From NCBI GenBank assembly GCA_934047225.1, contig OW203997.1, forward strand, positions 2,156,417 to 2,220,416: 64,000 nucleotides of DNA. The letters are read 5' to 3'. The notes under the pieces were generated by a model that did not search any database, was not told the origin of the DNA, and was given only the letters and a program-made list of their open reading frames with translations. Below are positions 1 through 11,742 of the stretch, piece after piece. This DNA is from Ypsolopha sequella (lineage: Eukaryota; Arthropoda; Insecta; Lepidoptera; Ypsolophidae). The translations under genes and the position numbers were made by a program. Numbering within the stretch: the first letter of the stretch is position 1; each line of letters opens with the position of its first letter.

Positions 1-80
1 CACGGGCGTAAGAGCAATAAATTACTCGGTTACGTTTAAAACACGAGCGTACTTTTCGCCCCTGTAGCATAAACTACTAT
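1..80 (+). repeat. Truncated copy of structured palindrome (copy C)
   Basis: Starts at the window edge with the box CGGGCGTAAG and continues with the same left stem as the copies at 14401 and 34194. The right half is shortened: the inner hairpin loop and the second outer arm are missing. The terminal box (CCTGTAGCATAAACTACTAT) is retained. Confidence 0.7.
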
Positions 81-387
81 TATTAAGTAACTTTGTCAGC
101 ATTTAACCTGTAGAAATCGGTCCTATTACTGCGCAACCGTAGAATTTTGCATCGAGTTTGAATTTAATACAAAATGTCTTACAATGGAGTTGTCCCGATA
201 GGGCGACCGACCTAGTGGTCAGCGGGCGACGTGGAATTCTAAGGGTTAACCAGTTAAGTTTTAATTGTTATCAAATGTTAATTAATTAAAGTTTTATCAA
301 ATTTATTTTTTTTACCTGTACTTTGCAACTGTATCTTGTTGTTTAACTAATAAATGTTCGAAATTAGATGAAAAATCATTGTCATAT
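81..387. other. No gene seen; AT-rich spacer
   Basis: AT-rich sequence between two repeats. No exon-like reading frame or recognisable repeat was seen. Confidence 0.5.
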
Positions 388-651
388 ACAAGGTGACTTT
401 TTGATCATCGTCCAAATTCATACTGGAGGCTCGATAAGTGATCAGTATCTTGGATCAGTAACAATTTTTGTGAAATTCGTAAAATGAAATTTCCGCTTCC
501 CATACAAATTCAGTTCCAGTCCCGAGTGAATCACTATGGGGAGTCGAAATTTCATTTTACGAACTTCACCAAAATTGTTATTGATCCATGATACTGATCA
601 CTTACCAAGCCACCAGTATGAATTTGGACGATGATCAAAAAGTCACCTTGT
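388..651. mobile_element. 264-bp TIR element (MITE), family M1 copy 1
   Basis: Imperfect terminal inverted repeats begin ACAAGGTGACTTTTTGATCA and end with the reverse complement. The interior is also largely self-complementary. The same element recurs at 48872-49135 and 53525-53713, each time next to TA-rich target sequence, which suits a Tc1/mariner-type non-autonomous element (inference). There is no coding capacity. Confidence 0.85.
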
Positions 652-667
652 ATATATATATATCCCT

Positions 668-1018
668 GTGAATAATATCACGTCTGTGAGCTGTCCTCTT
701 ACTCTCCCCCGAATAATTTCGGGGGGGTCTCCAAGTAAGAAGGTGGTACCTCCACAGTGGAGCCCGGCATCAGCTCTACCACCTAGTAAAAACCAGGAGG
801 CCCACCATGCCTGGGACCGATGGATGGCGGTATATCCATCCCTAACAGCCGGGCCTTATATGGAACAGACTGGTGACGTCCGGCACCGCGCTCACCAACC
901 CGCCTGCCCAGCGTGTGTGAGTATGGGCAATTCTTTCAGGATCACCGCCAGGAGTGGCAAAGTCCTGGAAAGGCTTATGTTCAGCAGTGGACGAACTAGG
1001 CTTATGGATAGATGATGG
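668..1018 (+). repeat. Dispersed SINE-like repeat, family S1 copy 1
   Basis: Closely matches 20390-20757 and parts of 25500-25735 and 26060-26190. Shared blocks include the CTCTCCCCCGAATAA start, a GGTGGTACCTCCACAG block and a tail of short GATG units. The tail and dispersed partial copies suggest a retroposed SINE-like element. No clear pol III promoter boxes were recognised, so the class is uncertain. The 115-aa reading frame inside it is incidental. Confidence 0.7.
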
Positions 1019-1129
1019 ATGGAATATCACGTATATTATATTAAAACAATGTGTCACCATCGAAATATTTCCTAAAGTTCAACCATTTGTACGATCTAAA
1101 GTTTAACTCATCGGCCTAGTGGGGGAGGA

Positions 1130-1583
1130 CTAGGGTTGCCAACTCTGGGAATGAGATTTTCGGGATTTAATGAAATAAAAATCGGGACAACCAAAATAAA
1201 ATCGGGACTTCTTAAAAACAGATTTTCATCATAAAATAGAAAAGCTGGAAAATTTCAATTTGAAACATTACACAAACTAAAAATATTTCTTTCTGAATTT
1301 TGTTGAATAATAATCGTGAACAGATTTAATATAGTATGGTAACTTACCTTCACTAGAGTAAAATTATTTCTGATACTGAACTAAACAAGTAACGTAAAAT
1401 TTGGTATTTGGTGCATTTTATACATTTCCGTACTTAATCAAAAAATTCAGAATTTGATAGTTGAACGAAAAATTGGTAAATGTTGAAAATCGGGACAGCT
1501 AGCGTCCCACCAGCCCCGCAGTCGGGACACAGGGGCTTCAAATCGGGATATCCCGATTAAATCAGGACAGTTGGCAACCCTAG
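1130..1583. mobile_element. TIR element with 15-bp ends
   Basis: The left end CTAGGGTTGCCAACT is matched exactly by its reverse complement at the right end. The interior carries several CGGGA-containing words in both orientations. A related single end (GGCAACCCTAC) occurs at about 35025-35034. Non-coding. Confidence 0.75.
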
Positions 1584-2050
1584 TTTGCGTTATTACGTTT
1601 TTACGACGTTGTTGGACGTTTTTTCCCCTAAAAAATTTATTCAGCTGACTTGACAAATCTATTCACCTGTTCACTTACAAACCGACGAATTCGTCCAACA
1701 TTGACTTCTATTGTTATATATATTTTTAGTAAATGTGTAAATCATCTCATAATTTGAATGAGTGAGGCGTAACGTCGTTGCGTAAACGTCTTCACTCGCC
1801 CAGATGAAGGCAGTCTAAATCTGCTGAAACTGGTCGGCTTTCCCGATCATAACACGTATTGAGGTGAGCCGTTTTTATATAAATCATGAATTATCCTCAA
1901 GTCTCATTTAATTCTATAATTGAATTAAAGTATTTAAAAGTCATATTTAACTACTGAGTTCCCATAAAAGCCAAAACAACAGTTAAACAATTTGTTTTAA
2001 ACAAGCTTTTAGCGATGTTCAAGGCGCGCTGGAAAGTTTATTATACAACG
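1584..2050. other. No gene seen
   Basis: AT-rich spacer with a small GAGTGAGGCG/CACTCGCC inverted motif around 1760-1805. Nothing else is supported. Confidence 0.4.
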
Positions 2051-2299
2051 TGTAACAGAAAGGTGTAACCATATTTGAAGAGCTTATTCAGTCAATGGTA
2101 TAGAACAACTTTTACTATGGAGACAACCCTGAAATCTCAAAAAAAATCTGCCCTTCCATACATTTCGACCGAGCGGCATTGCATTTTCCTATGAAGCGAG
2201 TATTTTTTTTTCGATATACAGGATTTGTTCCATAGTAAAAGTTGTTCTATACCATTGACTGAATAAGCTCTTCAAATATGGTTACACCTTTCTGTTACA
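2051..2299. mobile_element. Foldback element with 71-bp perfect arms
   Basis: Arm 2051-2121 is repeated as an exact reverse complement at 2229-2299, separated by a loop of about 107 bp. Both ends read TGTAACAGAAAGGTG. The length and symmetry suit a MITE. No coding capacity. Confidence 0.85.
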
Positions 2300-2417
2300 C
2301 ATTATATAACACGAAGAAATTATAATAAGGTTGATAATTGCGATGCGTTTAATTACATTTGAACGGTTTTTGGCAGTTTTATTTGAATAGTTAGTACATA
2401 ACTTTTCAATAACTCGG

Positions 2418-2553
2418 CGCAACACAACTTAACTTGTTTGACAGGACTTACCTTATTTTAAGCGTCGTGTCTTTGTCTTTTCGATACAGAAAGAAAAAGA
2501 CAGAACGCTTAAATCAAGTTTAGTCCTGTCAAATAAGTTAAATCGTGTTCCAC
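2418..2553. repeat. Small inverted-repeat element
   Basis: An AACACAACTTAACTTGTTTGACAGG-like arm pairs imperfectly with CCTGTCAAATAAGTTAAATCGTGTT near 2526-2551. The internal segment contains a second short hairpin (AAGCGT...ACGCTT). Probably a decayed MITE. Confidence 0.5.
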
Positions 2554-2802
2554 CGAATCGACACCAATGTATGTGGTTTAGAATTTGAAATTTTATGTTA
2601 ATATTTTTTTGAGTTCCGACAATGGCTGCTTAAAGGTCTTGAAAATGTCATATTTTTAAATACACTGTTTTAAAAAAAAACTTTATTATTTAATTCTGAA
2701 AGCACCAGTACCTACTAGTGTTTATCTCAGAAATAGTATATCAACACTTTATTTATTAAGAACAGATTTTGACAGCTTAAGACCACAATTTGGTGAAAGT
2801 AA

Positions 2803-3377
2803 GTTATAAATTAACATTATATCATTGCAGTATAGAAACGCAGAAATAAAAGTAAATCTGGATGTGAGGAGCTCTGAACCGGGAATCGAACCCGGGACCT
2901 CTCGCTAGCCGGGCGATTGCTCTAACCTCTGAGCTATCCAGGTCTCAACACAACTCGTGAATTTACCGATGTGCTTTCCCATACTGCAATGTTATTTATA
3001 GATACCCACTTTATAGTGAGCCACTTGGCGCCTAGAGGACGCTAGTGTATTCAAAGCTAGTCAAAGACCATTATGCCCTACCGTCACTTGTTACAGTATC
3101 GGGTAGTGAAGAATACACATTTCTCTTATCGAAACTATGACAGAAATAAATTTCTATGTTTGAACACTTGGCGATTTATCCATCGCAAGGAGATATAAAT
3201 TAACATTATATCATTGCAGTATAGGGTTCGATTCCCGGTTCAGAGCTCCTCACATCCAGATTTACTTTTATTTCTGCGTTTCTATACTGCAATGATATAA
3301 TGTTAATTTATATCTCCTTGCGATGGATAAATCGCCAAGTGTTCAAACATAGAAATTTATTTCTGTCATAGTTTCGA
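2803..3377. mobile_element. Complex foldback with 96-bp perfect arms
   Basis: Arms 3129-3224 and 3282-3377 are exact reverse complements around a 57-bp spacer. That spacer (a tRNA T-arm-like word plus GAGCTCCTCACATCC) and part of the arm reappear inverted at about 2805-2900, next to a tRNA-like sequence. The layout suggests an inverted duplication of one element end, producing a long cruciform-capable palindrome. Confidence 0.85.
2868..2947 (-). repeat. tRNA-like sequence (pseudo-tRNA or SINE head)
   Basis: Read on the minus strand, a box A-like TAGCTCAGAGGTTAGAGC, an anticodon-like arm, and a T arm CCGGGTTCGATTCCCGG are in order. The T-arm stem is perfect. The acceptor stem has mismatches at its two outer pairs and the anticodon stem has one, so this is probably tRNA-derived rather than a functional tRNA gene. 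The loop would give a GGC anticodon (Ala), which is unusual in eukaryotes. Confidence 0.55.
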
Positions 3378-4103
3378 AAGTAAGTTACTTAACAAGATGA
3401 AATTAAACCAAGTTTCATTACGAAGTGATTTCATAACAGCCATGTTTTGCTTACCCTCGAAACTAACGCTCACTGCGTGGAGGTTCCAAGTTTAACTAAA
3501 CTATTTGATAACACTTCGCAACGAGAATTTGCTGAATACCCTCAAAACTTTACAGACGACAACCTACCACATATTTTGAACGTCACAACCCGCATTACAA
3601 AGTTAAGTTTGCGGCTGCCAAATCGCTTTTCTACAACTTTGTCGGGTTATTTCTTATGCCGTCAGGTGTACTGCTAACTTTGTCACGATCCAACTTTTTG
3701 TAGTTGGCAACACTGAGGTTGAATTTCGTTGGAGAGTTGCCAGTTAACTAATTGCTGTACTTGGCTTGAGCTTTTTGCCTGCAAAAGTAGCTTTGCGGTT
3801 TTGTAAGCGAAACTAGACTTTTACAGCAAGAAAAAAAGGTTTGTTGTTCCTGTGTCTTGTTCCAAATATACCGTGGTAGGATATCAGGCAGCCAATTTGT
3901 GTTTGCAGTTGTAGTGGCTCTTAGAAGGGAGGGTGGGTAATATGGTTGTGATTTTAATGACCTTTGAGTTTAAGTTGGCTGAGTCTGTCTGGCTATTCCG
4001 GCCAGATAACTCAGCCTGGTTTTGGATTTAAAAATTATTTGTTTTTATAAACTGCTACCCACGGTTTACCTATATTATTGGTCACATTTCTCCTGCCCCA
4101 TAG
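3378..4103. other. No gene seen
   Basis: Mixed-composition spacer. A 76-codon open frame at 3447-3677 has no recognisable features. No repeats shared with the rest of the window were noticed. Confidence 0.4.
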
Positions 4104-4272
4104 CTGGAAACCGCTACTGAGCAACAATTCGACAACAGAAAGTGTGAATATTATCGAAAATTACGATAAAGTGAGTTCTTTGTCTGTGATGTTAGGAGAC
4201 ATGAATACATCCTCTGCTTCGCAGTGCCAAACGGAAGACCGTCGCGTAATTCTGTTAGCCTCTGAAGAAACG
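4104..4272 (+). CDS. Candidate orphan internal exon, unknown product
   Basis: A pyrimidine-rich tract (TTTCTCCTGCCCCATAG) precedes an open frame of about 56 codons beginning after one phase base with WKPLLSNNST. It ends at EET followed by a GTATGA donor-like site. The peptide is hydrophilic, not low-complexity, and resembles no family I know. No partner exons were found on either side. It could be a chance open frame between splice-like motifs; a match to transcript data would settle it. Confidence 0.3.
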
Positions 4273-5085
4273 GTATGATTACAAACAAACCTGACTAATA
4301 CGAGAATATCGTGAGTAGCCATCGCTCAAGCGATTTTGGGATGACATACGTACGACCCCAGAAAACTGTTTTTGCATACAAAATGTTAAAACCGATCGCT
4401 TGACTAAATAATCATAATACCATTGATTTGTTTTTACTGTTAGATTGGGCTATAATTCACATGAAATTTGCGCGGTAGAATAATCTTTCGGTATGCGTAC
4501 TCGATTAAAGTGGGTATTATAAAAAAAGAGTAAAGATGGCGCTCGTTCTCGTGTTGCTGACGTGTACTGATCTAACGGAGTGAAATAAATGTTCTTACTG
4601 TGGTCGAAATATAAATACGTGTAACACCCTATTAAAGTTTTCATTACACAGGCAACGATACTTGAAAAAGCAACAATGTAACTGAACGCGAAAAGCACAA
4701 TGAAAATAGTTCAAGTAGCACAATAAATCGTTTCTGTATAGTAAACGTTTTACAAAATTGCACACTTAATGAATCTACCTATAAATCTACAATAATAAAC
4801 CAACATTGTTAAACTGGAAGTCCGTCGTTGGGACATTAATAATAAACTTGGTACTTAATTTGTTTATTGCTGAGACTAAAATGTAATAAATTCACACCTC
4901 TACAAAATTGTTATTAAGTGCCCGAACGCCTCGTAAAATATCCTAGAGCAAACATTAAGTGACAAATAAGAGTGGGTACCTGAAATTTCACTGAGTACGA
5001 CTATAAATAATGTTGGAAAACGTAACAAAAATTATTTATTTTTAAATTTTCCAAATTTGTACTTTCCAATCTGCGCAAGAAAAAC
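4273..5085. other. No gene seen
   Basis: AT-rich spacer without supported features. Confidence 0.4.
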
Positions 5086-5590
5086 AAAAAACTAGGCAAG
5101 TAAAAGTTCGAGTCGCGCACCGAGAGTTCTTTACTTAAATCGTTACTCCTCACATGTAATTAATTCTGGGAACAGCTAGAATTAATGTTGAGAACTGCTA
5201 CCATTTTTCTGTTATAACATCCTCAGATAAAGAACCATTATCTGAGTTTACATATCACTCTCAGGTTGTCGGTCGTATATTTTATGGACTAAAGAGGGGA
5301 GAATATACATTTACTCATATATACATTTCTACATACATTTTCTCAAATTAATCCTAAAGTCCTTTCATTTCAAATGATACCTCACATACAGGGGACAGAA
5401 AAATACAAATTCTTTGCATCCCCAAAAACTTTTAAGTTGCGGATAAGTAAGCTTTATGACTGTTCCAAATTACAAGTTGGTAGCTTCATCCGTTTCGGAG
5501 AAAAGTGTGACAGACAAACAGACGGACGGATACACAATTAAGTCATACCCCAAAGGTTGCTTCTCAGTTTTGGGTACGAAACCGAAAAAA
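5086..5590 (+). repeat. Decayed copy of the GTGCGAGTCGGACTCGC repeat family
   Basis: Begins with AAAAGTTCGAGTCGCGCACC and ends with a GACAGACAAACAGACGGACGG block followed by TTTTGGGTACGAAACCG. These are the same ordered landmarks as the better-preserved copies at 30686-31750 and 55575-56112. The 89-aa frame inside is incidental. Confidence 0.6.
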
Positions 5591-6408
5591 CCATATCAGC
5601 ATGGCAAAAATGATCACGTAACATACTCAGGAATTCAAAGGATACAAAATCGTCAACAGGTCTCTTTACAACACTTACGAGTGAACCTAAAACCTGAAAC
5701 TCACAAAACGACACTCTTATGCTAAACAAGTTAAGGTTGAAAATCCTAACGAATTTGGTGTTACGTCGTCCAACTTGGTAACAGCACTCTGGAGGGTAGG
5801 ATCCGTTAGTAACAAGGCTCAGAAGACAAAACCCAGCTGCTTTCACTGAGTATCCAAAATAAGGTACGGACAGAAAACGACCACTTAGTGCAAATTAAAT
5901 TTCAGAGGACACTTATTCAGAGTTACAAAGTTCGTCAAGCAAGAAATAATTTGAAGAGATTAAAATATTTCAAAAGCAACTCCTGAAATGAAATTTCACA
6001 TTAACGTGCGCCGGACGAGGCCGTAGAAAACTTATTTGATCCCTTTTAAGCCTCCTCGAATTTTATCAAAAAGAAATCTCAAAGGACCCAATACTGCCGA
6101 CAACAGATACAAGGCAGTAACAGATACAGTATCAATCAAAAGAAGGCAAGGGAGAAGGAAGAACGCACAATAGAAAGGCTGTAAAAGGGAAGCCAGGTTG
6201 CTGGCGATGCCACTCTAATGGCAATTAGGAGATCCACGAGAACAGATTCCCAGCTGATTATTGTGCGGTTTGGTTCATTGTTTACTGATAAAACGAGTAT
6301 TTATACTAAAATTAGGGTGAGTGTCCATCATAACGAGATAGATATTACATCTAAGAATCACTTTGATTTTTGCGAGAAACACGGAGTGGAGCCTGATGAA
6401 GGTCACTC
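5591..6408. other. No gene seen
   Basis: Unique-looking sequence with short open frames only. No splice-supported exon was recognised. Confidence 0.4.
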
Positions 6409-6835
6409 TTAAGGCGATATGTAAAAGTTTTAGCGTCCCGGTTACTCCATATGCGAAAAAACCCTCAGTGCGAGAGGGACGGATTCGTGGAAAAGAAGCA
6501 AAAAGTCTGTTTTTTATTGATATAAAATGTACTAAAGTGGCTATCAAAATTTCGTTTAACCAGGTCCTAGATATCGTTAAAACCCATCTAATAAAATATA
6601 ATTGCAGTCCATATGTCATTCTAAATTGTCAAACCACGAGAATTGGTTCCGAAAAAGACCTCACTTCAATAAATATTTCTGTCGAGCCGAATTTCTCCAA
6701 TCGCGTTTCTGTTTGAACAGATCCCTAGAAAAAGAATCCAAAAATAATATAATTTTTTTTTTCAAAATAATACAATATTTACTGAAATAGATATGCACGT
6801 TCTTAAAGTGTCGATTTTTTTTTCGTAGCGCCTTA
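6409..6835 (+). mobile_element. TTAA-flanked non-autonomous element, family T2 copy 1
   Basis: Starts TTAAGGCGATATG and ends at TAGCGCCTTAT. Related copies are at 16752-17183, 52447-52870 (inverted) and, interrupted, 61221-61985. The TTAA at the ends of most copies points to piggyBac-type mobilisation (inference from target preference). The reading frames inside are short and not conserved. Confidence 0.75.
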
Positions 6836-7560
6836 TGGTTGGTCGTCATGACGCGATCAACTCAGTTGTGGGCGTGGCCAAATGTCATGCTGTTTCATTT
6901 CGCTATAAGGTGCACGTAGTTATATTTTAGTTACGGAAAGAGATAAAAAATACAAGACAGGTGAATTTTATATGATAAGACAAAAAGATTTTTAGTGTCC
7001 AAAGCAATGTATTTCGTATTCAATAAATAAAAATAGAAGTCCACGTTTGATATGGAAAACTCTATTATAATTATCGTGCAGACTCTAAGGAACTTACAGA
7101 TTTTCCGGGATTGAAGTTTCTTATTTGTTTGTCCGGGTCATATTGTATTTTGTATGCCACTGAAAAAGTTTCATTGCGACTGTACAAAAGTAGAGATATG
7201 AATTTTTGTCTGGTGCTATACTTGGAATAGATTAGGTACGCACAAGGAGGCTGTGTAGATACGTGTTACAGTGTTGAGATAAAAAACACTGATCGATCTT
7301 TTTCAGCAGTTTGATCAGATCAGTTTTCATTAGAAAGTGCGATCAGCAAACACAAACAAAGCAATTGTAATGAAAATCACAATTAAGAGGTCCACTCTCT
7401 CATCGTCTGCGTACGGAACCTTTTAAATGTTGTCCAGCACGGCAGCTTAATAGTTTACTTCATTAAGGTACTCCGATACTATAAATAGCTGTGTTGTTTT
7501 CATTTATTGGAATGTACTTATTTTATTCTATCGGTAAGTTCTGCAGGCCCACTTTTCCAT
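6836..7560. other. No gene seen
   Basis: AT-rich spacer without supported features. Confidence 0.4.
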
Positions 7561-7825
7561 TCTTATTATAATCGTGTTAACTGCCCGGATTTCCCTGATA
7601 GTACATGGAAATTTCTTTTACTTCGGCCCAAGAAACACTGCCCTTCTTCGAATTCTTTTATAAAACAGATGCTGCACAGTTAGCTCCCTTTAGTAAGCGC
7701 AATAATACCAGCCCTAAATATATCTCGAAAAACTTTCTGACAAATACTCAAAATCGGGTTAGTGGTTCTTAAGTTATTACCGAACATACAAATAGACAGA
7801 CAGATATTTGTAGGTACATTAGGGT
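7561..7825 (+). repeat. Probable element remnant with an ACATACAAATAGACAGACAG end
   Basis: The segment ends with AAAATCGGGTTAGTGGTTCTTAAGTTATTACCG and a GACAGACAGAT block. This layout is familiar from abundant decayed elements of moths and butterflies. Only one copy is present here, so class and limits are inferred. Confidence 0.35.
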
Positions 7826-8118
7826 TGTAGGCATGTATAATTGTATATAGAAGATATTGTTGTTGAATAGAACTTGGAGTAAGTAGAATTTACGCTAGCT
7901 TGAATATTTCCAGACCAAATATTTGAAGTAGTAGTTTTTCAGAAAAGCCTGAGCATACGTGGGACTTTTGTTGCTTATTTATATACAATCAAATGGATTT
8001 TCTTTCTTTTTTTATTGTTACACAAAGCTTTCCACGATAAAAATGTTGAAACATACATATTTTTAAAGATTGTGACTGATGCCGGACCCAGGATAGGGCC
8101 CGAAATATAACTCATTTA

Positions 8119-8159
8119 GTATATATATATATATTTATATATATATACACTTAAGTTAG

Positions 8160-8204
<45 letters not shown>
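8119..8204. repeat. (AT)n microsatellite
   Basis: Two runs of alternating A and T separated by CACTTAAGTTAGTTA. Confidence 0.95.
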
Positions 8205-8205
<1 letters not shown>

Positions 8206-8289
8206 CTACATTTCAAGACAATTAATAACGTTTATTTACATATTTTTAAATGTACTTAGACTATTTTTCCCCAAAGAAATTATGAATGA

Positions 8290-8640
8290 AGATGTGGTCA
8301 CTCTATAATAAGAATGAAAATGTGAATTAGAATTAATTAATCATTTATTTTGCAATTTATTACACATAAATATACCTACTACATTACATACTAATACGTT
8401 TTATATACAAATACATGCCAAACTCCGCCCATTCAATTACTCCTGCTAAGAAAGGCAAGAAAACTAGAAAAATCATACCATTTTTTTTTCTTTTATGTTA
8501 GTTTTTTTTCCGACATCTTTATTATATGATTAAATTGTTTTAGTGAAGAGATAGACAAAGAACAGGATAAGAGCTATTAAGGAAAATCAGAGCCAGAAAT
8601 TTAACAAAATAACAAATCTAATATTCTCTGTTTGTTCTTC
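8290..8640 (-). repeat. Diverged LINE/SINE 3' fragment, family L3
   Basis: Shares in order with 30777-31590 and 50110-50800 the words ACATACTAATA, ATGCC-ACTCCGCCCATTC, TGCTAAGAA-GGCAAGAAA and a late GACAAAGA-CAGGATAAGA block. It is more decayed than those copies. Confidence 0.55.
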
Positions 8641-8907
8641 TGTCGTATCTTATCGTTATTAATTAAAGGCTACGAGTAACGAGAATTTGTGAAACGCACA
8701 AACTATGACTATTTTCAGACAAAATAATTATGTCTACAAGTCCTCTCCGGCAGACGTAATTATGCTTTCTGAAAATACAAGTGCTAAATAAATTGAGGTC
8801 CTCCCCGTAATTTGCAAGATAATTCATGCATAATTAAATTATAGTACTTATGGATACTCAATTTATGTTCATTCTTTTTAATGCTTCTTTGTATGCTGCA
8901 ACACACA

Positions 8908-10322
8908 ACATCTGCTGCGAAGGGAACGGTACCGCCACTACGCCGTAGTACATTACATATGCTACCAAGGAGTACGGTACCATCGCTACGCCGTAGTACA
9001 TAACATATGCTACCAAGGAGCATGATGTCGCTGCTACGCCATTGTTCATATGCTACGAAGGAGTACGATACCACCACTACGCCGTGGTACATTACATATG
9101 CTACAAAGGAGTACGGTACCATAGCTACGCTGTAGTACATTACATATGCTACCAAGGAGTACGGTACCATAGCTACGCCGTAGTACATTACATATACTAC
9201 CAAGGAGTACGGTACCATAGCTACGCTGTAGTAAATTACATATGCTACCAAGGAGTACGGTACCATAGCTACGCTGTAGTACATTACATATGCTACCAAG
9301 GAGTACGGTACCATAGCTACGCCGTAGTACATTACATATGCTACCAAGGAGTACGGTACCATAGCTACGCCGTAGTACATTACATATGCTACCAAGGAGT
9401 ACGGTACCATAGCTACGCCGTAGAACATTACATATGCTACCAAGGAGTACGGTACCATAGCTACGCTGTAGTACATTACATATGCTACCAAGGAGTACGG
9501 TACCATAGCTACGCCGTAGTACATTACATATGCTACCAAGGAGTACGGTACCATAGCTACGCCGTAGAACATTACATATGCTACCAAGGAGTACGGTACC
9601 ATAGCTACGCCGTAGAACATTACATATGCTACCAAGGAGTACGGTACCATAACTACGCTGTAGTACATTACATATGCTACCAAGGAGTACGGTACCATAG
9701 CTACGCCGTAGTACATTACATATGCTACCAAGGAGTACGGTACCATAGCTACGCCGTAGAACATTACATATGCTACCAAGGAGTACGGTACCATAGCTAC
9801 GCTGTAGTACATTACATATGCTACCAAGGAGTACGGTACCATAGCTACGCCGTAGTACATTACATATGCTACCAAGGAGCATGCTGTCACTGCTACGCCA
9901 TCGTACATATGCTACGAAGGAGTACGATACCACCGCTACGCCGTAGTACATAACATATGCTACCAAGGAGTACGGTACCATAGCTACGCTGTGGTACATT
10001 ACATATGCTACCAAGGAGTACGGTACCATAGCTACGCCGTAATACATTACATATGCTACGAATTAGTACGGTACCACAACTACGCCGTAATACATTACAT
10101 ATGCTACGAATTAGTACGGTACCACCACTGCGCCGTAGTACATAACGTATGCTACGAATTAGTACGGTACCACAACTACGCCGTAATACATTACATATGC
10201 TACGAATTAGTACGGTACCACCACTGCGCCGTAGTACATAACGTATGCTACGAATTAGTACGGTACCACCACTACGCTGTAGTTCATAAAATATCCTACG
10301 AAGGAGCATGCTGCCGCTGCTA
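8908..10322. repeat. 48-bp minisatellite, about 29 units
   Basis: The unit contains the palindromic words GGTACC, CATATG and GTAC. Central units (about 9120-9880) are nearly identical. A divergent junction type (GCATG-TGTCGCTGCTACGCCAT) appears near both edges, at about 9020-9060 and 9877-9910. The right flank (10048-10290) alternates two unit variants, giving a 96-bp higher-order period. Because 48 is a multiple of three and no unit frame has a stop, several frames on both strands stay open for hundreds of codons; these are not evidence of genes. Confidence 0.97.
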
Positions 10323-11248
10323 CATTGAGAACGACTGAGTAACTAGTCACGGTTTTGTGTACACTGACGGGACTTATTATTTACCGCCTCAAAGACCCTG
10401 ATTAATGGTCACCCTGATTTGACGTAAAAAATAAAATCCCTCCAATTGAAACGAAGGACACAGCCGGTAACATAAACCCAAATTACATGCCAATTTGAAT
10501 ATTTACAGTAACAATGTACCAGACTCACAACATTGATTGCGACTAAGGGGGGGGGGCGCAGAATGATTTGATAACATTATGCAAATAATCCCTCTTGTTA
10601 AGGTTATTGACAAATTACTAGTGTTTGTTGGAAACTGTAGTTTACCAAGCACTAAGTTTATCTTCCTTATTCCTGATTCCCTGTTATTGTAAATTATAAT
10701 TTCTTAACCAAAAACTTTGCAACCAATGACAAACATGGATGACATTAAAAGAACAGGAGTATTGCTTTCAAACCAACATTATTAGTTATTACTGTTTTAT
10801 TGGTGTAAGAGTCATTACTAATGTATTTTAAGTTAAAGTCTTGAAAATGGAAAAGCAGTGCAGGTTTTTAAAAAAAAACTATATTTTTGAATACACTTTA
10901 TGGTCCTTATTTTCAGTGAGTTATCCATCCCCTATGTACCCTCAAGGTTTAAATTAAAGCCAAGATTGGTTACGTCAGCCACATTCGGGCACACCAGCGA
11001 AGCCCATCACACCCTCGCCAATAGCAGTCGCCGTAGCCGTGTCGGCTTGGAGACCATCACCCTCAAGGAGTGCTGATCCTGCAGCCACTGGCCACTGGCC
11101 AGCGAGTTTATCCGAGTTTATTCAAGTTCCAGACATAATCGTTCCACCTCTCACTTATTTTGTGCTCCATGTTGTTCTTTTAAATGTTACTTAGTTATAG
11201 CATGATTACAATACAAAAAAACATAAAAACACGTGCTGACCATTAGAC
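10323..11248. other. No gene seen
   Basis: Unique-looking spacer including a short GC-richer stretch near 10975-11100. No supported exon or repeat. Confidence 0.4.
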
Positions 11249-11722
11249 TTAAGGGCCTTACTATTGCCAAATGGGTACTTTCTAAAGCCTACTCCTCGTT
11301 TATGGCCAAACCAAAAATAATGAAAAAATATATTATGAATAATCAACTTTTAGACAACATATGCAACATTTTTCTTTTTCATACCACCAAAACTTCTACA
11401 TGAATTTTTTTTTTACTGAATTGTGTTTTTTGACCTTAAATTCCCTACTGCTCCTGAGTGGCTTGGCCGATTGAATTCATCTATGCTTTGATAAATAGAT
11501 AAACTTTATAGCTATAAATATAACATAAGATTATTCAATCGAGTAATCACGTCCAAGTGAAAAGTATAATTTTCTCCTGTTTCGCCCTCTTAAGGACGCA
11601 GCGAGCGTCGTAACAGCCACTATGCATTGCGCGCTGATATGAACGTTATTTCAATGTCGTTTCTGTTGATATTTGTAGTGACAAATATCGAGCTGCTAAT
11701 TTGGCGATGGTAATCGCCTTAA
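11249..11722 (-). mobile_element. TTAA-flanked element, family T1 copy 1
   Basis: About 470 bp between TTAA sites, running TTAAGGGCCTTACTATTGCC to GGTAATCGCCTTAA. It is near-identical to 17561-18032, 29275-29748 and 60444-60919. TTAA at both ends of every copy suggests piggyBac-type movement. Non-coding. Confidence 0.85.
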
Positions 11723-11742
11723 CTAGTGTACGTATAGAGAGC

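Noticed and set aside
668..1015. 115-codon open frame as a gene
   Set aside because: It lies inside a dispersed repeat also present at 20390-20757, where the frame is broken.
2868..2947. Functional tRNA-Ala gene
   Set aside because: The two outer acceptor pairs and one anticodon pair are mismatched, and the sequence is part of a foldback repeat; called tRNA-like instead.
8784..10047. Long open frames on both strands (up to 374 codons)
   Set aside because: They follow entirely from the 48-bp unit, whose length is a multiple of three and which has no stop in several frames; no start context, splice sites or family match.
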